Part shown: positions 29,482 to 40,904 of the stretch, in pieces
Position numbering within the stretch: position 1 is the stretch's first letter
Layout of the letters: the number at the start of each line of letters is the position of its first letter
From: Oceanospirillum maris DSM 6286
GTDB lineage: Bacteria > Pseudomonadota > Gammaproteobacteria > Pseudomonadales > Halomonadaceae
Direction of reading: 5' to 3'
Assembly: GCF_000422865.1 (NCBI RefSeq)
Contig: NZ_AUGW01000008.1
Span: 1-64,000, forward strand
DNA: 64,000 nt
The notes under the pieces: model-generated
The model's database searches: none
Told to the model about the DNA's origin: nothing
The model's input: the letters and a program-made list of their open reading frames with translations, nothing else
Program-made: the position numbers and the translations under genes

Positions 29482-31083
29482 ATGGATTATGTCATTGTTG
29501 GAGGTGGTGCTGCTGGTTGCCTACTTGCTGAGCGGTTGAGTCGAGATAAAAGCTGTCAAGTAACGCTTATTGAGGCAGGTACTTCTGATCGTAATCCCTT
29601 GATACATATCCCTGCGGGTATTTTGGCGCTAATGCGCAGCAAAAGGTTTAACTGGTCGCTGTATACAGAACCTCAGTCTGAACTCAATCAGCGCCAGTTG
29701 TTTTGGCCTAGAGGTAAAACGCTAGGGGGCTCTAGTTCAATTAACGCAATGTGTTATACCCGGGGCCAACAAGCCGATTTTGATCATTGGGCTGATGTTT
29801 TAGGCTGTGATGATGGGAATATCCGTTGGGGGTATCAGGATCTTTTGCCGCATTTCAAAGGTATGGAAAGCTTTGAAGCCGGTGCTAATTTCTGGCATGG
29901 AGATAATGGCCCCCTAAATGTGCAGGCCTTGCGTTGCTTTAATCCTCTTTCTGCCGCTTATTTAATAGCCGGTCAGCAGTTTGGCTTGCCTCTTAACGGT
30001 GATTTTAATGGAGCAGTACAAGCCGGTGTTGGCGCTTATCATGTTATGCAGCGTAATGGTTCCCGCTGCAGTAGTGCCAAAGCTTTTCTAGATCCGGCCT
30101 ATCATCGTGATAATTTAACGGTTATTACCAAGGCGCAGGTTCAACGGCTTAAGCTCAGAAAGCAGCAAGTTTGTGGTGTTTATTACCAAGTAGCGGGACT
30201 GGATCTTTATCTACCTGTCGCTGGTGAAGTAATCCTTGCTGCGGGTGCTTTACATAGTCCTCAGATATTGATGTTGTCTGGTATTGGGCCGGAAAAGGCT
30301 TTAGCCGAGCAAGGTATTAACGTACACCATAAACTTGAAGGCGTAGGGCAAAACCTACAGGATCACTTAGATATCAGTGTTAGTTGGCTAGAAAAAGGGC
30401 GCAGAGGTATTTCACTTAACCCTCTATTCTGGCCTAGGGGTTTAAAGGGGGTATTGGATTATCAAAATCGAACCGGTGTGCTGACCTCCAACTTTGCTGA
30501 AGCCGGTGCTTTTTTAGCCACAGATACTGATCATTCCCGTCCAGATATACAGCACCATTTTATTCCAGCCCTTGAGGTCAATCATGGTCTCAATTTGACA
30601 CCCACTTTTCGCCATTTTGGTTATACACTTCGTGCTTGCTTATTACGGCCCAAAAGCCGAGGCTATATTGGATTAAGATCCAGCAACGCAGCAGACGCCC
30701 CACGGTTACAGCCCTGTTATCTGGCCGAACCTGAAGATATGGCGGGTATGATTCGAGCACTAGATAGCGCTAGAGAATTACTTAATCAGCCTGAAATGGC
30801 TCGATTTGGCCGAAAAGAGTGGTTACCGGGTAAGATATGCCAAACTCGTGCGGATAAAGAAGCCTATATCCGCCAATACGCAGAGAGTATTTATCATCCC
30901 GTAGGTACCTGTAAAATGGGGCAAGATGATAAGGCCGTCGTTAACTTAGCGCTTCAAGTCCATGGTATTGATAATTTAAGGGTAGTCGATGCCTCTGTGA
31001 TGCCAACACTGGTTAGTGGTAACACGACTGCTGCAACGCTAGCGATTGCCAGTAAAGCGGCGGAAATCATTGTGGGAACTTAA
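29482..31083 (+). CDS. GMC-family FAD-dependent alcohol/choline dehydrogenase-like oxidoreductase
   Basis: 533 residues. The FAD-binding site DYVIVGGGAAGCLLAERL lies at the N-terminus; GMC signature 1 is GKTLGGSSSINAMCYTRG and signature 2 is GALHSPQILMLSGIG. The active-site region YHPVGTCKMG and the tail MPTLVSGNTTAATLAIASKAAE are intact. The family includes choline dehydrogenase BetA and the alkanol dehydrogenase AlkJ. No bet genes are adjacent and a PsrA-like box lies upstream, so an aliphatic alcohol substrate is at least as likely as choline. The ATG at 29482 is favoured over TTG 29446, because the flavin motif normally begins within a few residues. Confidence 0.9.
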   Translation: MDYVIVGGGAAGCLLAERLSRDKSCQVTLIEAGTSDRNPLIHIPAGILALMRSKRFNWSLYTEPQSELNQRQLFWPRGKTLGGSSSINAMCYTRGQQADFDHWADVLGCDDGNIRWGYQDLLPHFKGMESFEAGANFWHGDNGPLNVQALRCFNPLSAAYLIAGQQFGLPLNGDFNGAVQAGVGAYHVMQRNGSRCSSAKAFLDPAYHRDNLTVITKAQVQRLKLRKQQVCGVYYQVAGLDLYLPVAGEVILAAGALHSPQILMLSGIGPEKALAEQGINVHHKLEGVGQNLQDHLDISVSWLEKGRRGISLNPLFWPRGLKGVLDYQNRTGVLTSNFAEAGAFLATDTDHSRPDIQHHFIPALEVNHGLNLTPTFRHFGYTLRACLLRPKSRGYIGLRSSNAADAPRLQPCYLAEPEDMAGMIRALDSARELLNQPEMARFGRKEWLPGKICQTRADKEAYIRQYAESIYHPVGTCKMGQDDKAVVNLALQVHGIDNLRVVDASVMPTLVSGNTTAATLAIASKAAEIIVGT

Positions 31084-31170
31084 ATCATTAATCGGCACTC
31101 GATCGATGATTTTCAGGGCGGGTCTACTTGGATGATAGGTGAAGTGAACGTATTGCCAAATTAATAATAG

Positions 31171-31210
31171 ATGTGACCTTAACGTGTTAGATATGACTTT
31201 AACGTATTGA
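31171..31210 (+). repeat. Two imperfect 20-bp tandem repeats upstream of the small lipoprotein gene
   Basis: ATGTGACCTTAACGTGTTAG (31171-31190) is followed directly by a copy with five changes (31191-31210). The copies end at the ribosome site of the 31223 gene. One helical-turn-pair spacing (20 bp) suits a dimeric regulator, but nothing identifies it. Confidence 0.5.
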
Positions 31211-31222
31211 TAGGAAGTTATC

Positions 31223-31402
31223 ATGATTCGATTTTTAACCATTTTTTTCTTTATAGCGCTTACCGGCTGTGTATCTGATTCTAATAATAATTTTGCTGCA
31301 GAGGCTAGGGCTGAAGCTGCCCGTGATCAGCAGTCTAAACAGCGATTAGAGCAGATTCGACAAGAGGCTAATCAATCGCACCGAGACCTAGAGAAAGAGT
31401 AA
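31223..31402 (+). CDS. Small lipoprotein of 59 residues
   Basis: A short reading frame with AGGAAG 5 bases before its ATG. The N-terminus MIRFLTIFFFIALTGC is a clear signal with lipobox LTGC, so Cys16 would be lipidated. The mature part of 44 residues is an Ala/Glu/Arg/Gln-rich, likely helical segment (AEARAEAARDQQSKQRLEQI) without membrane segments. It could be a periplasmic adaptor or an entericidin-like small lipoprotein; no family is recognised. It sits alone, 139 bp after the GMC gene and 87 bp before the hydrolase gene. Confidence 0.72.
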   Translation: MIRFLTIFFFIALTGCVSDSNNNFAAEARAEAARDQQSKQRLEQIRQEANQSHRDLEKE

Positions 31403-31489
31403 AGTCGTATCTGGCGGCTTTTTTGGTGTGGCTGTCTTCTAGTCTTTATTTGAATTCCTTCAACACGTCGACCAAGGAACACTACCGCG

Positions 31490-32623
31490 ATGATGTTTAG
31501 ACCCTATCTTTTAGCGCTTTTTATACTGCCTATTTTAACCGCCTGTGCCAAAGATCCCGTACCGCAAGCTGAATTCCAACAGAGCACGTTTGCAGAGTAT
31601 GTTGAACAAACTCAAGCATGGATTCGCGCTAACCGTCACTTTATATCAGACCAATCCGAACAAGAGGTGTTATTAAACAGCCCCTTTGAACGCAAGCCTG
31701 ACCAGCCATCGAATAAAGCGGTACTTTTGGTGCATGGGCTTAGTGATTCGCCGTATTCCTTTAACGATCTTGCGGATAGTTTGGTTGAAAAAGGCTATGT
31801 TGTGCGCACTATTTTGCTGGCAGGGCATGGCACTAAGCCTGAGGATCTTATGATCCCTAAGCTTGAGGATTGGGTTTCTGCGGTTCACCATCACACTCAG
31901 TTATTGGCCGCTGAGTATGACGACGTTTGGTTAGGTGGTTATTCCACTGGTGCAAACCTAGTCACCAGTGAGGCGATTGAGAACCCAGAAGTTGATGGCT
32001 TATTACTGTTTGCACCTGCATTTAAGGCTAAAAGTAAGATGGTCGCCTTGGCCCCGTGGGTGAAATATTTTGTCGATTGGGCAGATCAAGACCTAGAAGA
32101 AAATCTGGTGAAGTATGATTCTTTAGCGATGAATGGTGCGGGTGTTTTTTATCAAACATCGGAGCGGGTTATCGCTCTTCTAGACGAGCATACCTTGACG
32201 ATACCCGTTTTTATGGCCTTGAGTGAAGCGGATAGCGTGGTGGATACTCCGCTGGCGGTTGAGCGTTATAAAACCCGCTTTAATGGGCCAAAAATGCTGA
32301 CATGGTTTGGTGAGGCTTCACCCGATGCCACCTTAAAATCGACCCTAAGGTCCATGAGGCTACCTGAATACCGTATCAGCAATGGCTCTCATATGAGTCT
32401 GTTGTTCAGCCCTGAAAACCCACTCTACGGGGTTAGCGGGCTTCAGCGGCAGTGTAATAACGGCCAAGAAGATGAGGCGGAGTTAAATTGTCGTCAGGGT
32501 GCTGACGTTTGGTATTCCGCTTGGGGTTATCAGGAAAAAGACAAAGTACATGCTCGACTAACATGGAACCCTTACTACCATGAGATGGTGCAGGATATCG
32601 TCGGCTTTATGGATCATCCGTAG
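31490..32623 (+). CDS. Lipoprotein alpha/beta hydrolase (carboxylesterase-like)
   Basis: 377 residues. The signal MMFRPYLLALFILPILTAC has a lipobox ending at Cys19, so it is probably membrane-anchored in the periplasm. The hydrolase core shows VLLVHGLSDSPYSF (oxyanion region), the nucleophile elbow GYSTGANLV and a late ISNGSHMSLLFSP with the likely catalytic His. It resembles lysophospholipase/carboxylesterase relatives; substrate unknown. AAGGAA precedes the ATG pair. No gene on either side suggests a pathway. Confidence 0.85.
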   Translation: MMFRPYLLALFILPILTACAKDPVPQAEFQQSTFAEYVEQTQAWIRANRHFISDQSEQEVLLNSPFERKPDQPSNKAVLLVHGLSDSPYSFNDLADSLVEKGYVVRTILLAGHGTKPEDLMIPKLEDWVSAVHHHTQLLAAEYDDVWLGGYSTGANLVTSEAIENPEVDGLLLFAPAFKAKSKMVALAPWVKYFVDWADQDLEENLVKYDSLAMNGAGVFYQTSERVIALLDEHTLTIPVFMALSEADSVVDTPLAVERYKTRFNGPKMLTWFGEASPDATLKSTLRSMRLPEYRISNGSHMSLLFSPENPLYGVSGLQRQCNNGQEDEAELNCRQGADVWYSAWGYQEKDKVHARLTWNPYYHEMVQDIVGFMDHP

Positions 32624-32927
32624 AGTGTCCATTAATCTGCCTATGGATCAAAAATCCTCATCAAATCATCATTAAACTATCACTGAATAGCCATCAAACT
32701 GTCATTATCTGATTGGCTTTATTCTCAGAATAAAGCCAGTTGGCAGGATGCTTGCTGCATTTGTTTGTCTTGCCCCCCTGTAGCCCTTTAGTCACGACTT
32801 AATGACTCATTTACAGTGCTTTGCTGTTAGCTAAGGCGCAACAGTGGTGCATTGTTTTTTTTGAGTGCGCTTTAGTTGTGCGAATCCAACAATGGAATAT
32901 CGATTATATTCAGGGAGAATCACCAAA
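32624..32927. other. Intergenic region with a perfect hairpin, upstream of the chemoreceptor gene
   Basis: This 304-bp gap has no convincing gene. GGCTTTATTC (32715-32724) and GAATAAAGCC (32728-32737) form a perfect 10-bp inverted repeat with a 3-base spacer; there is no T tract, so it is either a weak terminator of the hydrolase gene or an operator. An AGGGAG ribosome site for the next gene lies at 32912-32917. No promoter hexamers stand out. Confidence 0.5.
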
Positions 32928-35171
32928 ATGTCTCTTAAAACGAGGCTGCTTGCCTTAACGTGTTTGACTGGAATTATTCCAGCTTTACTTATCGGTGGAC
33001 TAAGCCTTAATACCAGCTCTGAAGCCCTTAAAGTATCGAATGCAAGCCAGTTAGAATCGATTCGTGAGATTAAAAAGTCAGCAGTCCAACGCTACCTTCA
33101 CTCCATAGAAAATCAAGTGATGGCGATTGCGGAGAACCCCTTTGTGGCCGTTAATGCTGCCCAGCTGAGTATCGCTTTTACATTTGTGGCTGGTAATCTT
33201 GACGATAATGAACTGTCTAGGATTCGTCAGCAACTTAAGCAATCATATCAAACCGGTTTTATGGTTGAGCTAGAACGTCAGGTTAGTGGAGAACAGCCTC
33301 CCTTAGTAGAATCCCTAGTACAACCCCTGTCAAATGAAGAGCTGGTGCTACAAAACACTTATATTCGTAACAACCCAAATCCATTAGGCCAGAAAGATAA
33401 ATTGATTCGTGCTGATACTGGCAGCCGTTACGATCAAATCCATGGGACGGTTCATCCCTATTTAAGCAAAGTGCGCCAGCAATTTGAGTTTTACGATATC
33501 TTTCTGATTGACCCCGATAGTGGCAATATCGTTTATAGCGTTTATAAAGAGATCGACTTTGCCACGTCCCTAAATACAGGGCCTTACTCCCATAGTGGTT
33601 TGGCTAGAGCATATCGTGCGGCACTGAAAAATAAGGCTGGTGATACCCCTGTCTTTATCGATTTCTCGCAGTATTTACCCTCCTATATGGCTCCAGCCGC
33701 TTTTGTTGCTCAGCCAGTATTTGATACTAACGGACGTATCGTGAGCGTTTTGGCTATTCAGTTTCCACTGGCTCGCCTAAATAGCATTATGAATGAGCGC
33801 ACCGGAATGGGTGAATCAGGAGAAACCTTTTTAGTGGGTAGCGACGGACTGATGCGCTCAGATTCTGCGCTTTACCCTGAGGCCTATAGCGTAGCGACAT
33901 CCTTTACTAAGCCAGGAATGGGGCAGGTAAAAACCGTAGCGGTTGAACGAGCAAAGCAGGGCGCGTCAGGTGTTGATTTGGTTGAAAATTTTAACGGTGA
34001 CATGGTCTTGTCCGCCTTTTCGCCCTTGGGTTTTAAAGGCTTAGATTGGCTTATTTTGGCTGAGATTAAACAAAGTGAAGCGTTTTCATCCGTTGATAAA
34101 CAAGTGGCTTTTATCGGCAGTATTCTAGCGGTTTCCCTGTTAATTATTGTGGCCGTTGCCCTTTTTATCACCCGCAGCATTACTCGGCCTTTAGGTGGTG
34201 AGCCGCAGGAGATGGCTGCTATTGCCCATCGTGTTGCCCATGGCGATCTTACTTATTCATTTACTGAGCAAGGACATGAGGACAGTGTTTATGCCTCCAT
34301 GCGTGAGATGAGTCGTCAACTGCACGGTGTGGTGGGCGAGATAGCAACAGCAGCCCATGAACAGGCAGCGGCCTCAGGACAGTTGTCACAGGTTGCCGCA
34401 GCAACGTCCCAGTTAATCCATCATCAGCATGACAGCACCTCTCAGGTAGCCACAGCGGTGCAAGAAATGACAGCATCGGTGGGTGAGGTAACAGGTAATA
34501 CTGTTAGTGCAGCCAATAGCTCTCAACATGCTAAAGATGAGTTGAGTCATTGTGTAAACGATGTCGGCTCGGCGGTTCAAGAGATGCAAAATGTTGTGGT
34601 TAGCCTTAACTCAACCCGTGAAAAAATTGAGCAGTTGGATCAGCATGCCCATGATATTTCTCAAGTCGTCAGCACCATTCGAGAGATTGCTGACCAAACC
34701 AATTTGCTGGCGCTAAATGCAGCCATTGAAGCTGCCAGAGCAGGAGAGCAAGGCCGTGGCTTTGCGGTCGTGGCGGATGAGGTGAGGGTGCTGGCCCAGA
34801 GTACCAGCAGAGAAACCGCACAGATTTCCGCTATTGTTGAAACCTTACAAATAATGTCCGATGAAGCCCTTCATGTGATGGGTGACAGTGTGACACAGGC
34901 AGAACAGGTGTCGAATCGGGCAACGCTTACGGTATCTCGTTTAGAAAAAGTAGCCCAGACGGTTACTGATGTTAACGGTATGATGCTTCAGGTGGCTAGT
35001 GCCTCTGAAGAGCAAAACGCAGTAGCCGATGATATTAATCAGAACGTGGCTAAGATTCATACTTTGTCTAACCAAACGGGCACTTCGATTAAAGAGATCT
35101 CTTCCGCGAGCGACGCCTTGGCGCGTAGTGCCGAACTACTAAAAAAACTGACGCAACAGTTTCGAGTGTAA
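32928..35171 (+). CDS. Methyl-accepting chemotaxis protein with a large periplasmic sensor domain
   Basis: 747 residues from the ATG at 32928 (the open frame extends 21 codons further up, without a ribosome site). The first membrane segment is about residues 8-27, and the second ([21 protein letters not shown]) about 400-420. Between them lies a sensor of about 370 residues, probably Cache-like ([20 protein letters not shown]). A HAMP domain and the signalling domain follow, with the conserved hairpin [20 protein letters not shown] and [12 protein letters not shown]. There is no C-terminal CheR/CheB pentapeptide. The ligand is unknown; the neighbouring arginine catabolic genes make an amino acid plausible but this is only context. 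Confidence 0.92.
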   Translation: MSLKTRLLALTCLTGIIPALLIGGLSLNTSSEALKVSNASQLESIREIKKSAVQRYLHSIENQVMAIAENPFVAVNAAQLSIAFTFVAGNLDDNELSRIRQQLKQSYQTGFMVELERQVSGEQPPLVESLVQPLSNEELVLQNTYIRNNPNPLGQKDKLIRADTGSRYDQIHGTVHPYLSKVRQQFEFYDIFLIDPDSGNIVYSVYKEIDFATSLNTGPYSHSGLARAYRAALKNKAGDTPVFIDFSQYLPSYMAPAAFVAQPVFDTNGRIVSVLAIQFPLARLNSIMNERTGMGESGETFLVGSDGLMRSDSALYPEAYSVATSFTKPGMGQVKTVAVERAKQGASGVDLVENFNGDMVLSAFSPLGFKGLDWLILAEIKQSEAFSSVDKQVAFIGSILAVSLLIIVAVALFITRSITRPLGGEPQEMAAIAHRVAHGDLTYSFTEQGHEDSVYASMREMSRQLHGVVGEIATAAHEQAAASGQLSQVAAATSQLIHHQHDSTSQVATAVQEMTASVGEVTGNTVSAANSSQHAKDELSHCVNDVGSAVQEMQNVVVSLNSTREKIEQLDQHAHDISQVVSTIREIADQTNLLALNAAIEAARAGEQGRGFAVVADEVRVLAQSTSRETAQISAIVETLQIMSDEALHVMGDSVTQAEQVSNRATLTVSRLEKVAQTVTDVNGMMLQVASASEEQNAVADDINQNVAKIHTLSNQTGTSIKEISSASDALARSAELLKKLTQQFRV

Positions 35172-35240
35172 AGCGATTTATTCTGATGTTTTATTTAGCT
35201 CAGGCACCATTTCACTAGGGCATCGCTTAAGTCGCGATCT

Positions 35241-36311
35241 CTAGATTAGCTGGGAGCGCTGCGTTACAACAGGGTAGGATGGGCTAGAGCTTTCTTGCTC
35301 CTGCAATCGCTTACGCTCTTCCCGCGGGGTAAGTCCGTAATGATTGCGGTACGCGGTGCTAAAATAAGAGGCACTGGCAAAACCACAGGCTAAGCCTACC
35401 TGTAGAATCGGTTTATCGCTTTGCCGTAATAGTTTTCGAGCCTGCTCTAAACGCAGCTCCAGATAGTATTTAGAGGGTACGGTTTGCAGATGTTTTTTAA
35501 ATAGTCGTTCTAGATGTCGACGGGAAACACCCACATGACGAGCGAGGTCATCCGCACTTAACGGTTCTTCAATATTCGCTTCGATCAGCTGAACCGCTTC
35601 GATTAGCTTAGGTTGGCTGGCACCAATTCGGGTTTTCAGCGGGATACGTTGAGGGTCATCGCCGGTACGTATACGCTCACAAACAAACTGCTCCGAGATT
35701 GACGCGGCTAACTCCATACCATGCTGTTGGCGGATCAGAAATAACATCATATCCATTGCCGCCGTGCCACCGCTACAGGTATAGCGTTTGTCGTCGATTT
35801 CAAATAGATTATTCGTAACTTGGGTATGGGGGAAATCTTCTCGCAGGCTGTCGATATCCCACCAGTGAATCGTCGCTTTATGGTTGTTTAAAAGCCCAGC
35901 ACAGGCCAGAATATAAGAACCTGTCCCGATTCCCCCGATAGCAATTTTATTACTACGCTGCTGACGCAACCACGCGATAATGGCATCATTACCGGTTCTG
36001 GCAATAGGGCTTGCGCCACAGACAAAAATGGCATCCAGTTCAGGTAAATCATCCAGACCGTAATTGACCAAGGTTTGCACACCAAAGCTACTGGCGACCG
36101 CTTCGCCATCATGGCTGATTAGCGTGGTTTCATAGAGCTCGTCACCTGTGATCCAGTTTGCCATACGTAGCGGCTCAATCGCTGATGCAAAGGCGATTAA
36201 GGAGTAGTTTGGCACCAATAAAAAACCATAGCGTTTTGGCTTTGCCTTGGCGGTTTGTCCTATTGGTTTGCTTGATTCTCCAGCGGTGGATCCTGACTGG
36301 CTAGATTGCAA
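35241..36311 (-). CDS. argR: GlxA-type AraC-family regulator, likely ArgR of arginine catabolism
   Basis: 356 residues. An N-terminal DJ-1/PfpI-like amidase-fold domain (YGFLLVPNYSLIAFASAIEPLRMAN, AIGGIGTGSYILACAGLL) is followed by an AraC DNA-binding domain (EEPLSADDLARHVGVSRRHL, then CGFASASYFSTAYRNHYGLTP). P. aeruginosa ArgR, CdhR and GbdR share this architecture. The ArgR assignment rests on position next to astC and on an operator in the shared upstream region that matches the ArgR consensus. A role as a carnitine or betaine regulator is the alternative. About 30 low-complexity residues precede the conserved start. Confidence 0.8.
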   Translation of the reverse strand: MQSSQSGSTAGESSKPIGQTAKAKPKRYGFLLVPNYSLIAFASAIEPLRMANWITGDELYETTLISHDGEAVASSFGVQTLVNYGLDDLPELDAIFVCGASPIARTGNDAIIAWLRQQRSNKIAIGGIGTGSYILACAGLLNNHKATIHWWDIDSLREDFPHTQVTNNLFEIDDKRYTCSGGTAAMDMMLFLIRQQHGMELAASISEQFVCERIRTGDDPQRIPLKTRIGASQPKLIEAVQLIEANIEEPLSADDLARHVGVSRRHLERLFKKHLQTVPSKYYLELRLEQARKLLRQSDKPILQVGLACGFASASYFSTAYRNHYGLTPREERKRLQEQESSSPSYPVVTQRSQLI

Positions 36312-37934
<1,623 letters not shown>

Positions 37935-37972
37935 GAATCTAGCCCGAATAAAGCGGTAATGCTAAAAATGCT

Positions 37973-38009
37973 AAAACGGTCATGGGTGAAAACCCATGGC
38001 CGTTTTTTT
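37973..38009 (+). terminator. Intrinsic terminator after astC
   Basis: AACGGTCATGGGT pairs with ACCCATGGCCGTT (one T-G pair) around a GAAA loop (37988-37991) and runs into seven T's to 38009. Astride an operon that is normally continuous, it marks the start of the inserted block. Confidence 0.92.
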
Positions 38010-38066
38010 GTGTTTGTTTTGATGGCCTTAATCGGGTTTTAGCGCCCCTTGCGTTAAGGGTCACTT

Positions 38067-38877
38067 ATGCCCCGCTTTCATAATCACTCGCACTATCATC
38101 ATTCCCATGCACCGGAAGTTTCCGGGGCTAACGAGTGCAAGATACTGCTCTTTTTCTTTCTAATTTTTCAGCTTTATGATCGTCGAGGTGATCGGTGGCC
38201 TGGTCTCAGGCTCTTTGGCCGCAAAGCAGCCGACACCAAGCGCACCTTTGGCTATCTGCATTTTGAAGTGATTGCCGGTTTTATCAATGCTATTACTCTG
38301 TTTTTGATTGTCGGCTGGATTCTATTTGAAGCCTGGGAGCGCTTCAGCGAGCCTCAGCCAGTACTGGCTGGGCCTATGATGGCGGTGGCGATTGCAGGTC
38401 TTGTGGTCAATATTCTGGTGTTCTGGATTCTGCCCCGGGATGACAGCGAACACGTCAATATCAAGGGTGCTGCGCTGCATGTGCTGGGCGATCTGTTAGG
38501 TTCCATCGGCGCAGTAGCCGCTGCGGTGATTATTCACTTTACCGGCTGGACACCTATCGACCCGATTCTGTCGGTGGTGGTCTCCCTGCTGATTCTGCGC
38601 AGTGCCTGGGCGTTGCTGGCGAAATCCCTGTATATCCTGCTGGAAGGCGCACCGGACAACGCGACTCCGGGACGTGCGCTTGCGTCCTGAGAGCGATGCC
38701 ATGGCACGTGAGGTCACTCAGGCGGTGGAGCAGGAGCTAAAAAACAAGTTCCGGATTGAACACGTGACCGTCGCCGTAGACTGGAATGAAGGCAGTTCCA
38801 GTGTTTGCAGTTTATCGGAGCCTTCTGGCGACAACTATGAGCACGACCATGATCATTCACTTCAGCATCAACATTAA
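38067..38877 (+). pseudogene. Degraded cation diffusion facilitator (zinc/cobalt/cadmium efflux, CzcD/ZitB family)
   Basis: The protein is recognisable only in pieces. A His-rich start (HNHSHYHHSHAP) and LLFFFLIF lie in one frame; MIVEVIGGLVSGSL lies in the +1 frame near 38175. RKAADTKRTFGYLHFEVIAGFINA and HVLGDLLGSIGAVAAAVI return to the first frame, then the C-terminal MAREVTQAVEQELKNKFRIEHVTVAVD is in another frame from about 38675. Compared with the family, about 25 residues of the second membrane segment with the metal site (ADAGHMLTD-type) and about 30 residues near the HDLHxW motif are missing. At least three lesions mean no functional transporter. Confidence 0.85.
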
Positions 38878-38894
38878 GTGAGGAGTTAGAGACT

Positions 38895-39270
38895 ATGTCG
38901 ACACCACATCATCATGACACCCTGTCCCTGCAGGACAGCACCATTCTGGCAGAAACCTTCCGCCTGCTGGGCGACCCCAGTCGGTTACGAATTCTGTTCT
39001 ACTGCCTGAACGAGCCGAAATCCGTGGGGGATATCGAAGCTGTCCCAGACCCTGGTCAGCCACCACCTACGTTTGCTGCGCGGGGAAAGACTGGTTGTCG
39101 GTGAGCGCTGCTCCCGTCATGTGTTCTACGCACTGGCGGATGATCATGTACGGGATATGCTTAAAGATATGGTCGTGCATATTAATGAAGATCGAGAAGG
39201 TCGCATAGAGAGCGATATTGAGTCCTCTGAAGGAGATAAGCTTCTCCTTAAGAAAATTGCAAAGCGTTAA
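38895..39270 (+). pseudogene. Frameshifted ArsR/SmtB-family metal-responsive repressor
   Basis: The N-terminal part (LAETFRLLGDPSRLRILFYCL...KSVGDI) is in one frame. After 39034 the continuation LSQTLVSHHLRLLRGERLVVG, the recognition helix and wing of an ArsR protein, is in the next frame and leads to RHVFYALADDHVRDMLKDMV up to 39270. A few codons between GDI and LSQ and one or two bases are missing. It starts 17 bp after the efflux gene, so the pair was a metal-resistance operon. Its stop codon shares TTAA with the stop of the convergent DUF262 gene. Confidence 0.85.
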
Positions 39271-40904
39271 CTCAACCATTCATCAAATTTAAGGATTATT
39301 TGATCTTGTCGTTCCTTAACATCGTTTGGAGTCCACATTTGTTTATCAAAAAGGCCTAGTGTTATAGGAAATGTAGTTGCCTGGTTGTTTGAACGGAAAT
39401 ATGTGTCAAGTTTATCTCGGAATTCCTTATTTCCTGCTGAGGAGTTTTTCTTTCTACTAAGAAGAGCTAGATTGCCTATTTTATGTGCCCATTCGTTTCT
39501 TTCATCATCACTCCAATCGAATTCATTAACCCACTGTGAATTCTGTTTTGGTGACTGAGGAAGGATGTGTTCGATAGTGACTGTAATATTGTCATAGCTC
39601 CTATCTTGATCTCCATGAAGAGAGTCAGCTTTTGTCATAACTAGTCTTCGTAGCCGTGGCTGCAACTTATAGACATCTTCTTTAAGTGCTTTTAATGTGC
39701 TTTCCTTTTCTGTGGGGTCAAAATTAATAGCTTCTCCAGACTCGATTTTATATATTATTTTTCCTATTGCTCTTATTCGTTTTGATGCATAGGTTGAGGT
39801 CAAGAACATACTGAACATTATTTTTTCTAGTTCTGCCATGTTTTTTGTTGCTATTTCTTCGGAATCGGTTTTTTCATTCATTCTCTTTATTATTAATATG
39901 GCAGCCGGTATCCAGTCTTTGTTGTTGCATTTTTTTAGCCATTTTATATGGTTGTTTATTTTTTTGTTATCGAATCTTTCTTTTATTATGTCGTCAAGAA
40001 TATCTGCATAAGGAAATATTTGATCTCTGAGAAGCTCGATGGGATTTATTTTTTTGCTGCTTATATGCTCTCTGATCTCTTTAATGATTGATGATTCGTA
40101 TTTTTGTTTTTTCACAATCATTCTGTAGTGAGAGAAAAGATCATTAAATACTTCCCTTCCTAGACGCTCTTCAGTTTCTTCCCATCGGTTAGTGTACTCA
40201 TCACGATAATGGCTTTCAATATTGCCTATGAGCTCTGATTTAAGGATATCTGCAAGAGTTAAATCTAGCCCTCTGCTATTCATGATGGAGAATATTCTAT
40301 AAGCGGATTCATAGTTGTCGCTTGATATTAATACAATATGGCACTTGTTGATTATAAACTGTGTGAAATATTTTTTTTCTTCAATAGGCTTGCTATCTAA
40401 TAGCTTTATGAATAATTTTTTGTTTGCATCTATTCGTTTTTGAGCATCGTTCACAGGAGGGCTGTAAGGCCTATCTAGGTCTAATGGGTTTTGTACTTCT
40501 GTAGAAAAAAACGAGCTGTCCCTTTGTCTTATTTTAAGCCTGGGTTGTGCTTGAATGTCTCTTAATAGATCGCCAGGCTGCATAATGAATGACTGAATTC
40601 CTCTTTGAAACTCGCTGTCTGCTGATAGAGAGTTTCTCAATTCAGCTAGTAAAATAGTCAATGTGGTCAGGCGTTGTTGACCGTCAATAACTTCTGATTT
40701 TGCAATGTTTTCTTTCTTAATTACTACAATGCTACCTAAGAAATACTCATCTTCTTTGCTGTTGTATGCATCGAAAAGATCGTCAAAAAGCTGATTTGCT
40801 TGATCTTCTTCCCATGAGTACGGACGTTGATAGTCTGGGATTTCAAAAGAGTAATCACTACTGAAGAGTTTGTGTAAGGCTAATTCGTGACTTTTTAGTG
40901 ACAT
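39267..40904 (-). CDS. DUF262/DUF1524 protein, GmrSD-like modification-dependent restriction enzyme candidate
   Basis: 545 residues. The N-terminal DUF262 domain (EIPDYQRPYSWEEDQANQLFDDL, then VIDGQQRLTTLTILLAEL) carries the DGQQRLTT nucleotide-binding motif. The C-terminal DUF1524 domain shows TVTIEHILPQS and HKIGNLALLSRKKNSSAGNKEF, an HNH-type nuclease. This fused architecture is that of GmrSD type IV enzymes, which cut DNA with modified cytosines; related DUF262 proteins occur in other phage-defence systems. The gene is much richer in A/T than its neighbours, especially at third positions, and runs against the operon, so it was probably acquired. No partner gene is present. Confidence 0.85.
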   Translation of the reverse strand: MSLKSHELALHKLFSSDYSFEIPDYQRPYSWEEDQANQLFDDLFDAYNSKEDEYFLGSIVVIKKENIAKSEVIDGQQRLTTLTILLAELRNSLSADSEFQRGIQSFIMQPGDLLRDIQAQPRLKIRQRDSSFFSTEVQNPLDLDRPYSPPVNDAQKRIDANKKLFIKLLDSKPIEEKKYFTQFIINKCHIVLISSDNYESAYRIFSIMNSRGLDLTLADILKSELIGNIESHYRDEYTNRWEETEERLGREVFNDLFSHYRMIVKKQKYESSIIKEIREHISSKKINPIELLRDQIFPYADILDDIIKERFDNKKINNHIKWLKKCNNKDWIPAAILIIKRMNEKTDSEEIATKNMAELEKIMFSMFLTSTYASKRIRAIGKIIYKIESGEAINFDPTEKESTLKALKEDVYKLQPRLRRLVMTKADSLHGDQDRSYDNITVTIEHILPQSPKQNSQWVNEFDWSDDERNEWAHKIGNLALLSRKKNSSAGNKEFRDKLDTYFRSNNQATTFPITLGLFDKQMWTPNDVKERQDQIILKFDEWLS

